DNA of 64,000 bases from an uncultured Rhizobiaceae group bacterium (GTDB taxonomy: Bacteria; Pseudomonadota; Alphaproteobacteria; Rhizobiales; Rhizobiaceae): contig CALIOE010000030.1 in assembly GCA_938044775.1 (NCBI GenBank), forward strand, positions 1 to 64,000. The letters are read 5' to 3'. A model generated the notes under the pieces. It was not told where the DNA came from. It saw only the letters and a list, made by a program, of their open reading frames with translations, and did not search any database. Position 1 is the stretch's first letter, and each line of letters begins with the position of its first letter. Position numbers and translations under genes: made by a program. This document shows, piece by piece, positions 53,070 through 63,300 of this stretch.

Positions 53070-53772
53070 AGAATTGCAAGCTGACGCACTCGCGATCATT
53101 CCTCTGAGAGCCGGCTCGAAGGGCCTTCGAAACAAGAACATTCGCCCCATGGCCGGCAAACCGCTTTACCGTCACAGCGTGGATCAGGCGCTGCGCGTTT
53201 TCGGACGCTGTTCCATTTCAACCGACATTCCCGACGTATTAGACTGGCGCGGGCCAACAGCCTGCCAGGTGGTGAAACGACCAGCTGAGCTTGCCGGCGA
53301 CCAGACGTCGATTTCTCCGGTACTGGTCCATCTTTTTCAGCATCTCAACCGAAGAAACACATTGCCCGGGATCGCCGTCCTTATGCAGGCCACGTCACCC
53401 CTGCGTCGTGATGAAGACCTTCGCAACGCGATAGCGCTTTACAGGGAAGGAAGATTTGGGCTCGTCATGTCGGTGGTTAAAGCGGACCGCAGCATCCTGA
53501 AATATGGTGTGCAAAAGGATGGCCGCTTCATACCGGTTTCCCGCCCCGACTATTGTTTTTCCAACCGTCAGTCTTTGCCGGAAACTGTTCGCCCCAACGG
53601 CGCGATCTATGTCTTTTCTCCCCAAGCAATCCTGAGCAGCGGTGGATTGTCCGCTGAGTCGATTGGTTGTGTCGAAATGCCGGAAGAATACTCCATCGAC
53701 ATCGACAACCAGGCTGACTTTGAAGCGGCGGAGCAGATGCTCATGCAATCTGCATTTCGCGAAGCCAGCTAG
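53062..53772 (+). CDS. neuA: NeuA-type CMP-nonulosonate cytidylyltransferase
   Basis: The 236-residue protein has the cytidylyltransferase N-terminus AIIPLRAGSKGLRNKNIRPMAGKPL, the segment MQATSPLRRDEDLRNAI and an acidic end EEYSIDIDNQADFEAAE, as in CMP-sialic or CMP-legionaminic acid synthetases. It activates the sugar for transfer. I prefer the ATG at 53062, with AGAAG nine bases upstream; another at 53053 is too close to it. The open frame further upstream lies inside neuC. Confidence 0.9.
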   Translation: MLEELQADALAIIPLRAGSKGLRNKNIRPMAGKPLYRHSVDQALRVFGRCSISTDIPDVLDWRGPTACQVVKRPAELAGDQTSISPVLVHLFQHLNRRNTLPGIAVLMQATSPLRRDEDLRNAIALYREGRFGLVMSVVKADRSILKYGVQKDGRFIPVSRPDYCFSNRQSLPETVRPNGAIYVFSPQAILSSGGLSAESIGCVEMPEEYSIDIDNQADFEAAEQMLMQSAFREAS

Positions 53773-53782
53773 AGAGCGATCC

Positions 53783-54538
53783 ATGCGAATTATTGCCAGG
53801 CTGGACGTAAAAAATGAATGGGTGATCAAGGGCATTCGAATGGAGGGGTTGCGCAAAGTCGGGAACCCACTTGAGCTTGCCGAAGCTTATTATAAAGCCG
53901 GGATTCACGAGATCATTTTCATGGATGCGGTCGCCAGTCTCTATGACCGGAACAATCTGTTTCACATTCTCGAAGAAGCTTGCGAGAAGGTTTTCATACC
54001 CATCACTATCGGTGGAGGCCTGCGCAGCCTTGAAGACGTGTCATCTGCTCTGGCAGCGGGCGCCGACAAAGTGGCCATCAACACTGGTGCGGTAAAAAAC
54101 CTCTCTTTGGTCGGCGAGATTGCGAGTCGGTTCGGGTCGCAATGCATTGTCGGGTCTGTAGAAGCCAAGCGCCAGGTCGACGGATTATGGCAAGCCTATG
54201 TTGACAACGGCCGTGAGCCGACCGGCCTTGATGTACTTGACTGGATTCAGATGCTCGAAGCCGCCGGGGTGGGTGAAATCCTGCTCACGTCAGTCGATCA
54301 GGAAGGAACGCGACAGGGCTTTGACCTTGATCTGTTGACGGCGGCAAACTCCGTTACATCGTGTCCGGTGATCCTGAGCGGAGGCTACGGCAACCCCGGG
54401 CATCTGAATGCTCTGATCAGGTCCGGTCACCTCCCTGGTGCAGTCGCAGTTGCCTCGGTACTTCACTATGGGCAGGCAAGCCCGGCGGAGCTGATCGAGC
54501 ACACGGCAAATCCAGCCATTGCGGACGCTGCAGCATGA
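53783..54538 (+). CDS. HisF-like cyclase subunit of a sugar amidotransferase system
   Basis: The 251-residue barrel resembles imidazole-glycerol-phosphate synthase subunit HisF: Asp8 in ARLDVK, ITIGGGLRSLED, and GGYGNPGHL. The second catalytic Asp (HisF Asp130, in a SIDAK-type motif) is Glu127 here (GSVEAK). Copies like this sit in O-antigen clusters (HisF2 of Pseudomonas, with HisH2 and WbpG) where they channel ammonia to an N-acetyl sugar, rather than making histidine. It overlaps the HisH-like gene by four bases. Ten bases separate it from neuA. Confidence 0.88.
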   Translation: MRIIARLDVKNEWVIKGIRMEGLRKVGNPLELAEAYYKAGIHEIIFMDAVASLYDRNNLFHILEEACEKVFIPITIGGGLRSLEDVSSALAAGADKVAINTGAVKNLSLVGEIASRFGSQCIVGSVEAKRQVDGLWQAYVDNGREPTGLDVLDWIQMLEAAGVGEILLTSVDQEGTRQGFDLDLLTAANSVTSCPVILSGGYGNPGHLNALIRSGHLPGAVAVASVLHYGQASPAELIEHTANPAIADAAA

Positions 54539-55170
54539 TCAACATCGGAGTCATTGATTACGGCGTGGGGAACCTGCGGAGTATTGCGAATGCTCTCAAA
54601 TATGTTGGTGCAACGCCCGTCGTTTCAGACAGTGCCGACACTTTGATGAGATGCGAGAGAATAATTTTCCCCGGCGTCGGCGCATTCGCCTTTGGCAAGG
54701 CTGCGCTTCTGGCAAAGGGCCTTCACAAAGTGGTTTTCAGCGCCATTGCGGACGAAAAACCGCTGCTGGCAATCTGTGCCGGCATGCAGCTCCTGTTTGA
54801 GCATTCGAGCGAGTTCGGAAATCACGAAGGACTGGGCGTCATTCCAGGTCAGATCGACAAGTTCGACGTCAGGGCCGCGGGAGTACAGTCCGCGCGACTA
54901 CCGAATGTGAACTGGCTCCCGCTCACCAAATCGCACCATGTAGATGGCCTGGCCGGTGAATTGCTGGCCGATGTTACAGATGATTCGCGGTTCTATTTCG
55001 TTCACTCTTACCATGCTCAAAGTCGCGGCCCTCATACCGTTGCGACATCGAATTTTGCCGGGCAGACCTTTGCTGCAGCCGTTGGAAAAGGATCACTGTT
55101 TGCGACTCAGTTTCATCCGGAAAAAAGCGGTCCGGACGGACTGATTATGCTCGAAAAATTTGTCGGATAG
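54535..55170 (+). CDS. HisH-like glutamine amidotransferase subunit
   Basis: The 211-residue class I glutaminase has the nucleophile Cys81 in LLAICAGMQLLFEH (usual GICLGMQL) and the His/Glu pair FHPEKSG near the C-terminus, so the triad is intact. It releases ammonia from glutamine for the partner HisF-like barrel. Coupled by ATGA to the HisF-like gene and followed 13 bases later by the PP-loop amidotransferase. Confidence 0.9.
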   Translation: MINIGVIDYGVGNLRSIANALKYVGATPVVSDSADTLMRCERIIFPGVGAFAFGKAALLAKGLHKVVFSAIADEKPLLAICAGMQLLFEHSSEFGNHEGLGVIPGQIDKFDVRAAGVQSARLPNVNWLPLTKSHHVDGLAGELLADVTDDSRFYFVHSYHAQSRGPHTVATSNFAGQTFAAAVGKGSLFATQFHPEKSGPDGLIMLEKFVG

Positions 55171-55183
55171 CGAGGCCACAAAC

Positions 55184-56398
55184 GTGACAAGCGAACTACC
55201 TGAAGCTTACTACGGCCTGCCTCAAGAGGTGGTCTTCTGCAAGTCGTGCGTCATTTCAAACCAGCGGCCGAGTTCGACCGTTGAATTCAAACACACCAAG
55301 GATGAAGCAAAGAGCACAATTGGATTCGGAGCTGACGGAATATGCGACGCCTGCCGCTATCACCAGGTAAAAGAGCAGCAGATTGATTGGCAGAAGCGCG
55401 AAGACCAATTGGTCGCTGTTCTTGACCGCTACCGCAAAACCGGCGGCGGCTATGATGTTGTGGTTCCCGGCAGCGGCGGCAAAGACAGCGCCTATACGTC
55501 TCATATCCTGAAGTACCGATATGGCATGAACCCCTTAACCGTTACATGGGCTCCTCATCTCTATACTGATATCGGCTGGAAAAACTTTGAGGCCTGGTGC
55601 CATGTTGGCGGACACGACAACATTCTGTTTACCCCTAACGGCAAGCTACACCGGTTGCTGACCAGACTCGCATTTACAAATCTCCTGCACCCGTTCCAGC
55701 CATTCATTGTGGGCCAACGCATTATTGGCCCGCTCATGGCAGCAAAATTCGGCGTTGAACTGGTGATGTATGGTGAAAACCAGGCGGAGTACGGCAACGA
55801 TCCGGACGACAATTATGTTCCGACAATGGATCGGAAATTCTTTACCGCACAGGACCCGCAGGAATTGATGCTGGGCGGCGTTTCCGTCAAAGACATCATG
55901 AAGATCCACGGATACGCCCTGAATGACTTCACCCCATACATTCCACCGGATGCCGATGATCTCGCCCGTAAGGGAGTCGAGGTGCATTACCTGGGCTATT
56001 ATCAGAAGTGGGACCCCCAGGAATGCTACTATTATGCCGCTGAGAATACCGGCTTTCAGGCAAACCTGGAACGCACTCCAGGGACCTATTCAAAATACTC
56101 GAGCATCGACGACAAGATTGACATGTTCCACTACTTTACGACCTTGATAAAGTTCGGCATCGGACGCGCCACTTATGATGCCTCACAGGAAGTTCGGAAC
56201 GATAAGATCACTCGTGATGAGGCGGTCCATCTGGTGAAGAAGTACGAGCAGGAATTCCCGGATCGGTATTATGCTGATTTTCTCGACTATGTTGGTTTGA
56301 CCGATAGCGCGTTCTGGGAAACGGTCGATCGGTTCCGTTCGCCTCATCTGTGGGTGAAACGAGGAGACCAGTGGGACCTGAGACATCAGGTTCAGTAA
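55184..56398 (+). CDS. N-acetyl sugar amidotransferase (WbpG/PseA family)
   Basis: The 404-residue protein has an ATP-pyrophosphatase PP-loop VVPGSGGKDSAYTS near residue 95 and two zinc-type cysteine pairs (FCKSC and CDAC) in the first 60 residues. This is the WbpG/PseA family, which turns an N-acetyl group into an acetamidino group using ammonia from HisH/HisF-type partners. The GTG at 55184 with GCGAGG upstream is chosen; an in-frame TTG at 55160 would overlap hisH. The next gene is 38 bases downstream. Confidence 0.88.
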   Translation: MTSELPEAYYGLPQEVVFCKSCVISNQRPSSTVEFKHTKDEAKSTIGFGADGICDACRYHQVKEQQIDWQKREDQLVAVLDRYRKTGGGYDVVVPGSGGKDSAYTSHILKYRYGMNPLTVTWAPHLYTDIGWKNFEAWCHVGGHDNILFTPNGKLHRLLTRLAFTNLLHPFQPFIVGQRIIGPLMAAKFGVELVMYGENQAEYGNDPDDNYVPTMDRKFFTAQDPQELMLGGVSVKDIMKIHGYALNDFTPYIPPDADDLARKGVEVHYLGYYQKWDPQECYYYAAENTGFQANLERTPGTYSKYSSIDDKIDMFHYFTTLIKFGIGRATYDASQEVRNDKITRDEAVHLVKKYEQEFPDRYYADFLDYVGLTDSAFWETVDRFRSPHLWVKRGDQWDLRHQVQ

Positions 56399-56436
56399 CT
56401 CCTCCTACACTCTCCCCACACTGAGATTGAGCAAGC

Positions 56437-57597
56437 ATGTCATCGCCCCTTCGCCTTCTGCATATCGCAAGCTTCAATGGCAATATTGGCGACAACGCCA
56501 ATCACTTGGGCTTCAGACCCTGGTTTGAGCGACAGGTCAATGCAACGGTGACCTGGACAAATCTGGAGATAAGGGAGTTCTACTGGCGCGAACGCCAATG
56601 GGATGAGGCACTGGTTGAGCTCATCAACACTCATGACATGCTCATCATTGGCGGAGGCAACTATTTTGAACTGTGGGTTGACGATTCACCTACCGGAACT
56701 TCGATCGCCATCAACCAGGAATTGTTTGATCGGATCAAAGTACCGGTTTTCTTTAACGCGCTCGGTGTTGACCCGGGGCAGGGCGTTCCTTGCAAATCGC
56801 GCAAACGCTTCACGACCTTTCTCGATCGGCTTTTGAGTTCTGAGCAATATCTTGTCAGCGTCCGTAACGATGGCGCCCGCGATAACCTGCGGCACCATAT
56901 CGGCCCAGCCTATGCGGACCGGGTGCATGATCTGCCGGACCATGGGTTTTTTGTACCGGATCCCGGAGATTTTGAACTCTGGAATCCGGAAGTCCGTTTG
57001 CGACGCATTGCCATCAACCTGGCTTGTGACATGGCCGAAATACGCTTTGCGGGATTTGAAAATCAACTGGCGTTTGCTCGTGAATTCGCAAACGCGATTG
57101 CAGCTCTGGCAGAACGCATTCCTCAGTCACAATTCTGTTTTGTACCCCACATATTTCGCGATCTGGAAATCATTTCCCAGGTTATCGGTTTTCTGGATGA
57201 TCGCTTACGGCGCAATCGTTTGATCGTGGCTTCCTATGGGAGCGGTGATGCTGCGGCTCGGCGGAGTCTTTGCGTTTACCGCTCCGCCGATCTTGTTATG
57301 GGCATGCGGTTTCATGCCAATGTGTGCCCCATGGCGTTCGGCACAAATGTCTTGGGGCTGAGTGGCTATCCGCAGATTGAAAACCTGTATCGAGGTCTCA
57401 ACTTGACCGCTCAGCTGATCAACGTGGCCGATGCTGATTTCGCGACAGAAGTTGCGCGGCGTGCTGAGTTGGCATTGGCAAATTCCAACGATTTCGCGGC
57501 GGCAGGCGGGCAGGCCCTGGCGCTGGTGAATCAGCAACGCTCAAGCTTCGAGCCGCATTTCCAATCCTGGTTGAAACAGGCCTCTCTTGCTGCCTGA
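56437..57597 (+). CDS. Polysaccharide pyruvyltransferase family protein
   Basis: The 386-residue protein has a CsaB/polysaccharide-pyruvyltransferase-like fold: HIASFNGNIGDNANHLGF at the N-terminus, MLIIGGGNYFELW, VPVFFNALGVDPGQG and the late RSADLVMGMRFHANVCPMAFGTNVLGLSGYPQ with the conserved GxRFH. Such proteins add a ketal pyruvate to a sugar or act as glycosyltransferases of similar fold. It ends the operon; an SOS box follows 147 bases later. Confidence 0.82.
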   Translation: MSSPLRLLHIASFNGNIGDNANHLGFRPWFERQVNATVTWTNLEIREFYWRERQWDEALVELINTHDMLIIGGGNYFELWVDDSPTGTSIAINQELFDRIKVPVFFNALGVDPGQGVPCKSRKRFTTFLDRLLSSEQYLVSVRNDGARDNLRHHIGPAYADRVHDLPDHGFFVPDPGDFELWNPEVRLRRIAINLACDMAEIRFAGFENQLAFAREFANAIAALAERIPQSQFCFVPHIFRDLEIISQVIGFLDDRLRRNRLIVASYGSGDAAARRSLCVYRSADLVMGMRFHANVCPMAFGTNVLGLSGYPQIENLYRGLNLTAQLINVADADFATEVARRAELALANSNDFAAAGGQALALVNQQRSSFEPHFQSWLKQASLAA

Positions 57598-57743
57598 GGT
57601 CCGCAAAGTTGATTTCCTCGCTATCTGACGAAACCAATGGTTCGGTCTTCTCTCCTAAATGAGGCTGCTGAGCCTGCGGACAATGTGAACACCGCAATGG
57701 TGCCCCTTCCCCATCTCAAATAGGAATTTATGACTCGCAATTA

Positions 57744-57758
57744 GAACAAAATAGGAAC
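57744..57758. promoter_or_regulatory. LexA (SOS) box upstream of imuA
   Basis: GAACAAAATAGGAAC is a perfect GAAC-N7-GAAC, the direct-repeat LexA site of alphaproteobacteria. It lies 31 bases before the imuA start, so the imuA-imuB-dnaE2 cassette should be repressed by LexA and induced by DNA damage. Confidence 0.88.
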
Positions 57759-57789
57759 ATAATCACTTTCTGACGCAAGGAGAGGGATT

Positions 57790-58698
57790 ATGCAGACACG
57801 TAAAAAGGAGTTTTTTGAAGACATTTTCACTTCAAAAACAACAGGTTACGAGTCAGAAAACCTGCCATCACCCATATTACCTGAATCGCTTGAGACTTTA
57901 CGTAATATGGGCGGAGTAAAGGCTGAGATTGCCGATACAGGCGATATACCAGCCTGGACAAGCGGGGTCGATGCGGTGGATTCCTGTCTGCCCGAGGTTG
58001 GATTGAGCCGGGCCGGATTGCACGAAATCGAGCCGCTTTATCCGTCAAACATGCCATCACTGACAGGCTTTACCTTCGGGCTTCTGTCACGCCTTCGCTC
58101 CTCGCAACCAATCATCTGGTGCGTTACGGCGCAGCAGGTTGGTGATTATGGACATCTTTATGCTTTCGGGCTGGAACGCTATGGCATATCGCCTGCACAA
58201 ATTGTCTTTGCCAGGGTCAACCATCCGCTACACCTGCATTTTGCCCTCGAAGAGGCGCTCAAGACCAAGGGTGTGGCAGCGGTGATCGGGGAGGGTCCGC
58301 GGCCGAATTTTACCGGCTCACGCCGTCTTTCGCTGCTTGCTAAAACCCGTAAGACACCCTGCCTGCTGATGAGTTCGCAAAGTGATGGTGGGCGCGGATC
58401 AGCCGCACTGACCCGCTGGCAGATCACATCCACGCCGGGTGTGGAGGACCCGCTTGATCCGTTTGGCCCCGGCCTGCCCACATGGTTTGTGGCTCTTCCC
58501 CGGGCCCGCGGCGGTCGCACCCTGCCAGCCATGGAAGAACGCCCGGAAACTCGAAATCAACGCAACACATCCTACCCATGGAGGATCGTTTGGGATGAAC
58601 AGACGCATTCTTTTTGTCCGGCTGCCCTATTTTCCGATGGAACGTTTTCTCAACGCCCGGCGGAAGACCGAACTGAATTCAAAGCCCTGGTGGGATGA
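57790..58698 (+). CDS. imuA: Mutasome accessory protein ImuA
   Basis: The 302-residue RecA/SulA-like protein fits ImuA: WTSGVDAVDSCLPEVGLSRAGLHEIEP, IIWCVTAQQVGDYGHLYAFGL and RLSLLAKTRKTPCLLMSS, with no intact Walker A loop. A strong ribosome site (AAGGAGAGGG) precedes the ATG. It overlaps imuB by 104 bases in another frame, which is long for coupling. ImuA and ImuB support DnaE2 in error-prone bypass. Confidence 0.92.
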   Translation: MQTRKKEFFEDIFTSKTTGYESENLPSPILPESLETLRNMGGVKAEIADTGDIPAWTSGVDAVDSCLPEVGLSRAGLHEIEPLYPSNMPSLTGFTFGLLSRLRSSQPIIWCVTAQQVGDYGHLYAFGLERYGISPAQIVFARVNHPLHLHFALEEALKTKGVAAVIGEGPRPNFTGSRRLSLLAKTRKTPCLLMSSQSDGGRGSAALTRWQITSTPGVEDPLDPFGPGLPTWFVALPRARGGRTLPAMEERPETRNQRNTSYPWRIVWDEQTHSFCPAALFSDGTFSQRPAEDRTEFKALVG

Positions 58699-60316
58699 AG
58701 AAGCCCATGCCCAAACAGAGCAGAACGACAGTCCGGACGGACCGCTTGTCCTTGTGCAACAGGGGGCAAAGGGCACGCTGATCAGCGCCATCGGTCCGGA
58801 CGCTCTTGCCGAAGGACTGTGGCCGGGCATGAAGCTTACGGATGCGCGATCGATGATGCCTGAGATCCGTATCGAACAACATGACAGGGCGGCCGACCAT
58901 AGGGCTCTTTCAGCCCTTGCTGACTGGATGCTGCGCTATTCACCCGCCGTGGCCATCCACGATGGCGACGGCTTTGTGCTCGACACGACGGGCTGCGATC
59001 ACCTGTTTGGCGGCGAGCAGGAGATGCTGACTGATATCCGCAAACGGCTTGCGCGTATGGGCCTCACGACACGCCTTGCGCTTTGCGATAATGTGGCAGC
59101 CTCTACCGCCCTCGTGAATCATGGCGCACAGGAAGTTCACATCCTGTCGTCCGGGCACGGATCCGACATGCTGGATGCTCTACCGGTTCAGGCGCTGCGG
59201 CTGGATGATGAAAGTGTGACGCTGCTCAACCGTCTTGGTCTGAAACGGATTGGCGATGTACGCACCCTGCCCCGCATCGCGCTGGAGCGACGATTCCGGG
59301 ATCGCAAGGAAAACCGCCGCAAGAAAAATTCCGTCGCCATGGCGCAATCCGTACAATGGCGACTTGACCAACTGTCGGGAGCCGTGGCTGAGCCGCTGCA
59401 TTATATCAAGGTGCCTGAAACGTTTCGGGCAAGCCTGCCCTGCCCCGACCTGGCGCTGGAACAGGAAGCCATCGGGCTGGCGCTGGAAAACTTACTGCCG
59501 CAGCTTTGCGCCATGCTGACCAAGGCCGGGCGGGGCGGCCGCTGTTTCCGTCTGACCGGGTATCGGGCCGATGGCGGGACCGGGGATGTGACGGTTTACC
59601 TGTCTTCGCCTTCGCGCATGGCGCCCGATATTAAACGGCTGTTTGCCGACAAGCTGGATCAGATCGACTGCGGCTACGGCATTGATCTTTTCGTGCTGAC
59701 CGCGATGGGAACAGAACCTTTTACACCCGGTCAACATGACATGATAGAGAGTCATGCCGGGGAGCAGGCGTCGGTTTCGCTTGCCGCCTTTGCTGATATC
59801 ATCACCAACCGCACCGGCCAACAGGCCGTCAGCAAACTGGCTCCTCGGGCCAGCCACGTGCCGGAACGGGCCCAGCAATCAGCGCTGATCACAGCACAGG
59901 TCCTATGGCAGGATTGGGAGCAGGTGCAGCCGATCTGGTCACCCCGTCCGCTGCGGCTTCTGACCCGACCCGAACCGGCGGAAGTCACCGCCGAACTGCC
60001 GGACAGCCCGCCTGCCCAGTTTATCTGGCGCAAGGTCCTGCGCCGCGTGGTGCGGTCGCGCGGGCCGGAACGTATTTTGCCGGAATGGTGGCACGACAAC
60101 CTGAAGTCCAAACCCAGTGCCAGCTTTCGTGACTATTACGATGTGGAAGACACAGAGGGCCTGCGCTACTGGATTTTCCGGTCGATCAAGCAGGAACCGT
60201 TAGAACAGGAAAAGCCGCTGACCGCCAACGACAACAACCTGGAAAGCAAAGGGGAAGATGTACAGGAACAGGAATTCATCACCACCTTGAGCTGGTTTGT
60301 GCACGGGCTGTTTTAA
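58595..60316 (+). CDS. imuB: Y-family-like polymerase accessory ImuB
   Basis: The 573-residue protein follows the Y-family polymerase layout (RRILFVRLPYFPMERFLNARR, PDALAEGLWPGMKLTDARSM, helix-hairpin-helix LLNRLGLKRIGDVRTLPRIAL) but lacks the catalytic acidic residues of true polymerases, as expected for ImuB, which links DnaE2 to the beta clamp. A clamp-binding motif was not identified by eye. The ATG at 58595 (MNRRILFV) gives the normal start; the longer frame is within imuA. The stop overlaps the dnaE2 start by one base (TAATG). Confidence 0.93.
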   Translation: MNRRILFVRLPYFPMERFLNARRKTELNSKPWWDEEAHAQTEQNDSPDGPLVLVQQGAKGTLISAIGPDALAEGLWPGMKLTDARSMMPEIRIEQHDRAADHRALSALADWMLRYSPAVAIHDGDGFVLDTTGCDHLFGGEQEMLTDIRKRLARMGLTTRLALCDNVAASTALVNHGAQEVHILSSGHGSDMLDALPVQALRLDDESVTLLNRLGLKRIGDVRTLPRIALERRFRDRKENRRKKNSVAMAQSVQWRLDQLSGAVAEPLHYIKVPETFRASLPCPDLALEQEAIGLALENLLPQLCAMLTKAGRGGRCFRLTGYRADGGTGDVTVYLSSPSRMAPDIKRLFADKLDQIDCGYGIDLFVLTAMGTEPFTPGQHDMIESHAGEQASVSLAAFADIITNRTGQQAVSKLAPRASHVPERAQQSALITAQVLWQDWEQVQPIWSPRPLRLLTRPEPAEVTAELPDSPPAQFIWRKVLRRVVRSRGPERILPEWWHDNLKSKPSASFRDYYDVEDTEGLRYWIFRSIKQEPLEQEKPLTANDNNLESKGEDVQEQEFITTLSWFVHGLF

Positions 60317-63300
60317 TGTCCCGCCCGCGTGAAAATCCTCTGATCCCGTTCAGGCGGCCGGCAAGGAAACCGCGCCAAAACGCTGCGCCTCCTCCTGCTC
60401 CGGAAGCGCCCGCTTATGCGGAGCTGCAATGTGTCACCAATTTTTCGTTTCTGCACGGCGCATCCCATCCCGGTGAAATGGTGCTTCAGGCCAAGGCTCT
60501 TGGACACACAGCCATCGGCATTGCTGATCGCAATACGTTGGCCGGCGTTGTACGGGCCCATGCGGAAGCAAAGCGCGAAGGATTGAAGCTGCTGGTCGGC
60601 GCCCGCATTGACCTGACCAATGGGCTTTCATGCCTGTGTTATCCAACCGACCGCAAAGCCTATGGGCGGTTGTGCAAACTGCTCTCCGATGGAAAGTGCG
60701 CAGCACCGAAAGGCGAATGTCATATCGCACTTTGCGACCTTGTTGCCCGCGCAGAGGGTCAGATACTGATCGTTCTGCCACCCGATGATTTTGCGGAACG
60801 CCGTGATGATCTGGCCACCATGCTGGACGCTCTCACCAGCGCCAGTCCGGCTGGGTTGTGGATTGCGCTGCATTGGCTTTTTCGCGGCGATGACCGCAAA
60901 CGGATGCGGGCTGTTGCACAATTTGCAGAGCGGTTTGACATACCGCTGGTGACCACCAATGCAGCGCTATATCACCACCCTGACAGACGCCCTTTGCAGG
61001 ATGTCGTTACCTGCATTCGGGAAGGCTGCCGGATGGACGAGGCAGGGTTTTTGCTGGAGGCAAATGGCGAACGTCACCTGAAGCCGTCCCATGAAATGCT
61101 ACGGCTTTTCAAGGACTATCCATTGGCGCTTTCGGCCACGCAAGACATTGTCGGCCTGTGCAATTTCAACCTGGACGAACTGAAATACAATTATCCGAAT
61201 GAACCTGTACCACCGGGTAAAACAGCACAGGGACATCTTGAAGACCTTGTCGAAAAAGGGCTCGCTGCACGGTTCGACGATTCGGTACCGGAAAAGGTGC
61301 AAACCCTGATCGACAAGGAACTGGCTCTGATCGAGGAACTCGACTACGCCCACTATTTTCTTACGGTGCACGACATTGTTGCCTATGCCCGAAAGGCCGG
61401 GATCCTGTGTCAGGGGCGCGGATCGGCGGCCAATTCCGCGGTCTGCTATTATCTGAATGTCACTGCGGTAAACCCGGAAGAATCCTCCCTCTTGTTTGAG
61501 CGCTTCCTGTCAAAGGAGCGCAAGGAGCCGCCTGACATCGATGTGGACTTCGAGCACGAACGCCGCGAGGAGGTTATCCAGCACATCTATCAGCGCTATG
61601 GTCGCCATCGAGCGGCACTCGCTGCCACTGTTATCACCTACCGCCCCCGTTCCGCCGTACGGGAGGTAGGGAAGGTGATGGGATTGTCGGAGGACGTAAC
61701 CGCTGCCCTTGCCTCCACCGTCTGGGGCTCATGGGGCACGGAAATTCCGGTTGAACACATCAAGGAAGCGGGGCTGGATCTGAGCGACCCACTGCTGCAT
61801 ATGACGGTGGAGCTGACCCAGCAATTGCTCGGATTCCCGCGCCATCTGTCGCAGCATGTGGGCGGCTTCGTGCTTACCGAGGATCCGTTGGAAGAACTTG
61901 TCCCGATTGGCAATGCTGCCATGGAAGACCGCACCTTCATCGAGTGGGACAAGGATGACATCGACGAACTTGGTATGCTGAAAGTCGACGTGCTGGCACT
62001 CGGCATGCTCACCTGTATCGCCAAATGCTTTGCCGAGATCCAAAAACATTACGGTCAGCGTTACACACTGGCGAATATCGAAAAAGAAGATCCGCGGGTT
62101 TACGGCATGTTGCAGCGGGCCGATGCGATTGGCGTTTTCCAGGTCGAAAGCCGGGCCCAGATGAACATGCTGCCGCGGTTGAAACCGGTTACGTTTTATG
62201 ACCTGGTCATTGAAGTCGCCATCGTGCGACCCGGCCCTATTCAGGGCGACATGGTACACCCCTATCTGCGGCGGCGTGACGGAATTGAGGAGGTCTCCTA
62301 TCCGAGCCCCTCTCCTGAACACGGTGAGTCGGACGAGCTTGAAAGAGTGCTTGGTCGTACACTGGGCGTCCCCCTGTTTCAGGAACAGGCTATGGAGATC
62401 GCCATCAAGGGTGCCGGCTTTACACCTGAAGAGGCCAACAAGCTGCGCCGAGCTATGGCAACCTTCAGAAATGTGGGCACAATACACTTGCTGCAGGAGA
62501 AGATGGTCAGCGGTATGATCGCCCGCGGTTACGACACAAAGTTTGCGGAAAACTGTTTTGAGCAGATCAAAGGTTTTGGCTCTTATGGTTTCCCCGAGAG
62601 CCACGCGGCCAGTTTTGCGCAACTTGTCTATGTCTCATCCTGGTTGAAATACTATTTTCCGGACGTCTTTTGTGCCGCGCTTTTGAACTCCCAGCCCATG
62701 GGTTTTTACGCCCCGGCACAGATTGTCCGGGATGCCCGCGAACACGACATTGATGTGTGCCCGATCGATATCAACAAAAGCGACTGGGACAATATTCTCG
62801 AAGAGGAAAGTGCAGATGGCCGCTTTACCGTACGTCTTGGCTTCCGCCAGGTGACCGGTCTGAAAGAAGAAGAAATGAGAATGTTTACCACACGGCGCGA
62901 TCGGATGTATCAGACGCCTGATGAAGTGCGCCGGCACACGGGGTTGTCAGTAGCCGTTCTGGAGCGGCTGGCTTCTGCAGATGCCTACCGGTCCATGGGC
63001 CTTGATCGACGGCAGGCACTATGGGCCGTACGCGGCATGGTGAGCGACCATCAATTGCCGTTATTTGTGAAGGCGGAAACAAGCGCACTTGGCCCCGATC
63101 CCGATGTTGCCCTGCCGGAAATGGCGCTGCGCGAGCATGTCGTGATTGACTACCAAACCCACCGCCTTTCTCTCAAGGCCCATCCCATGGCATTGCTGCG
63201 CCCGCTTTATGAACGGGGTATCCCCAGCCTTGACCCGAAGCAAAAACACCGCAAAACGAGACGCACGCTTACCGCAAAAGATCTTTTCAAAACCCGCCAG

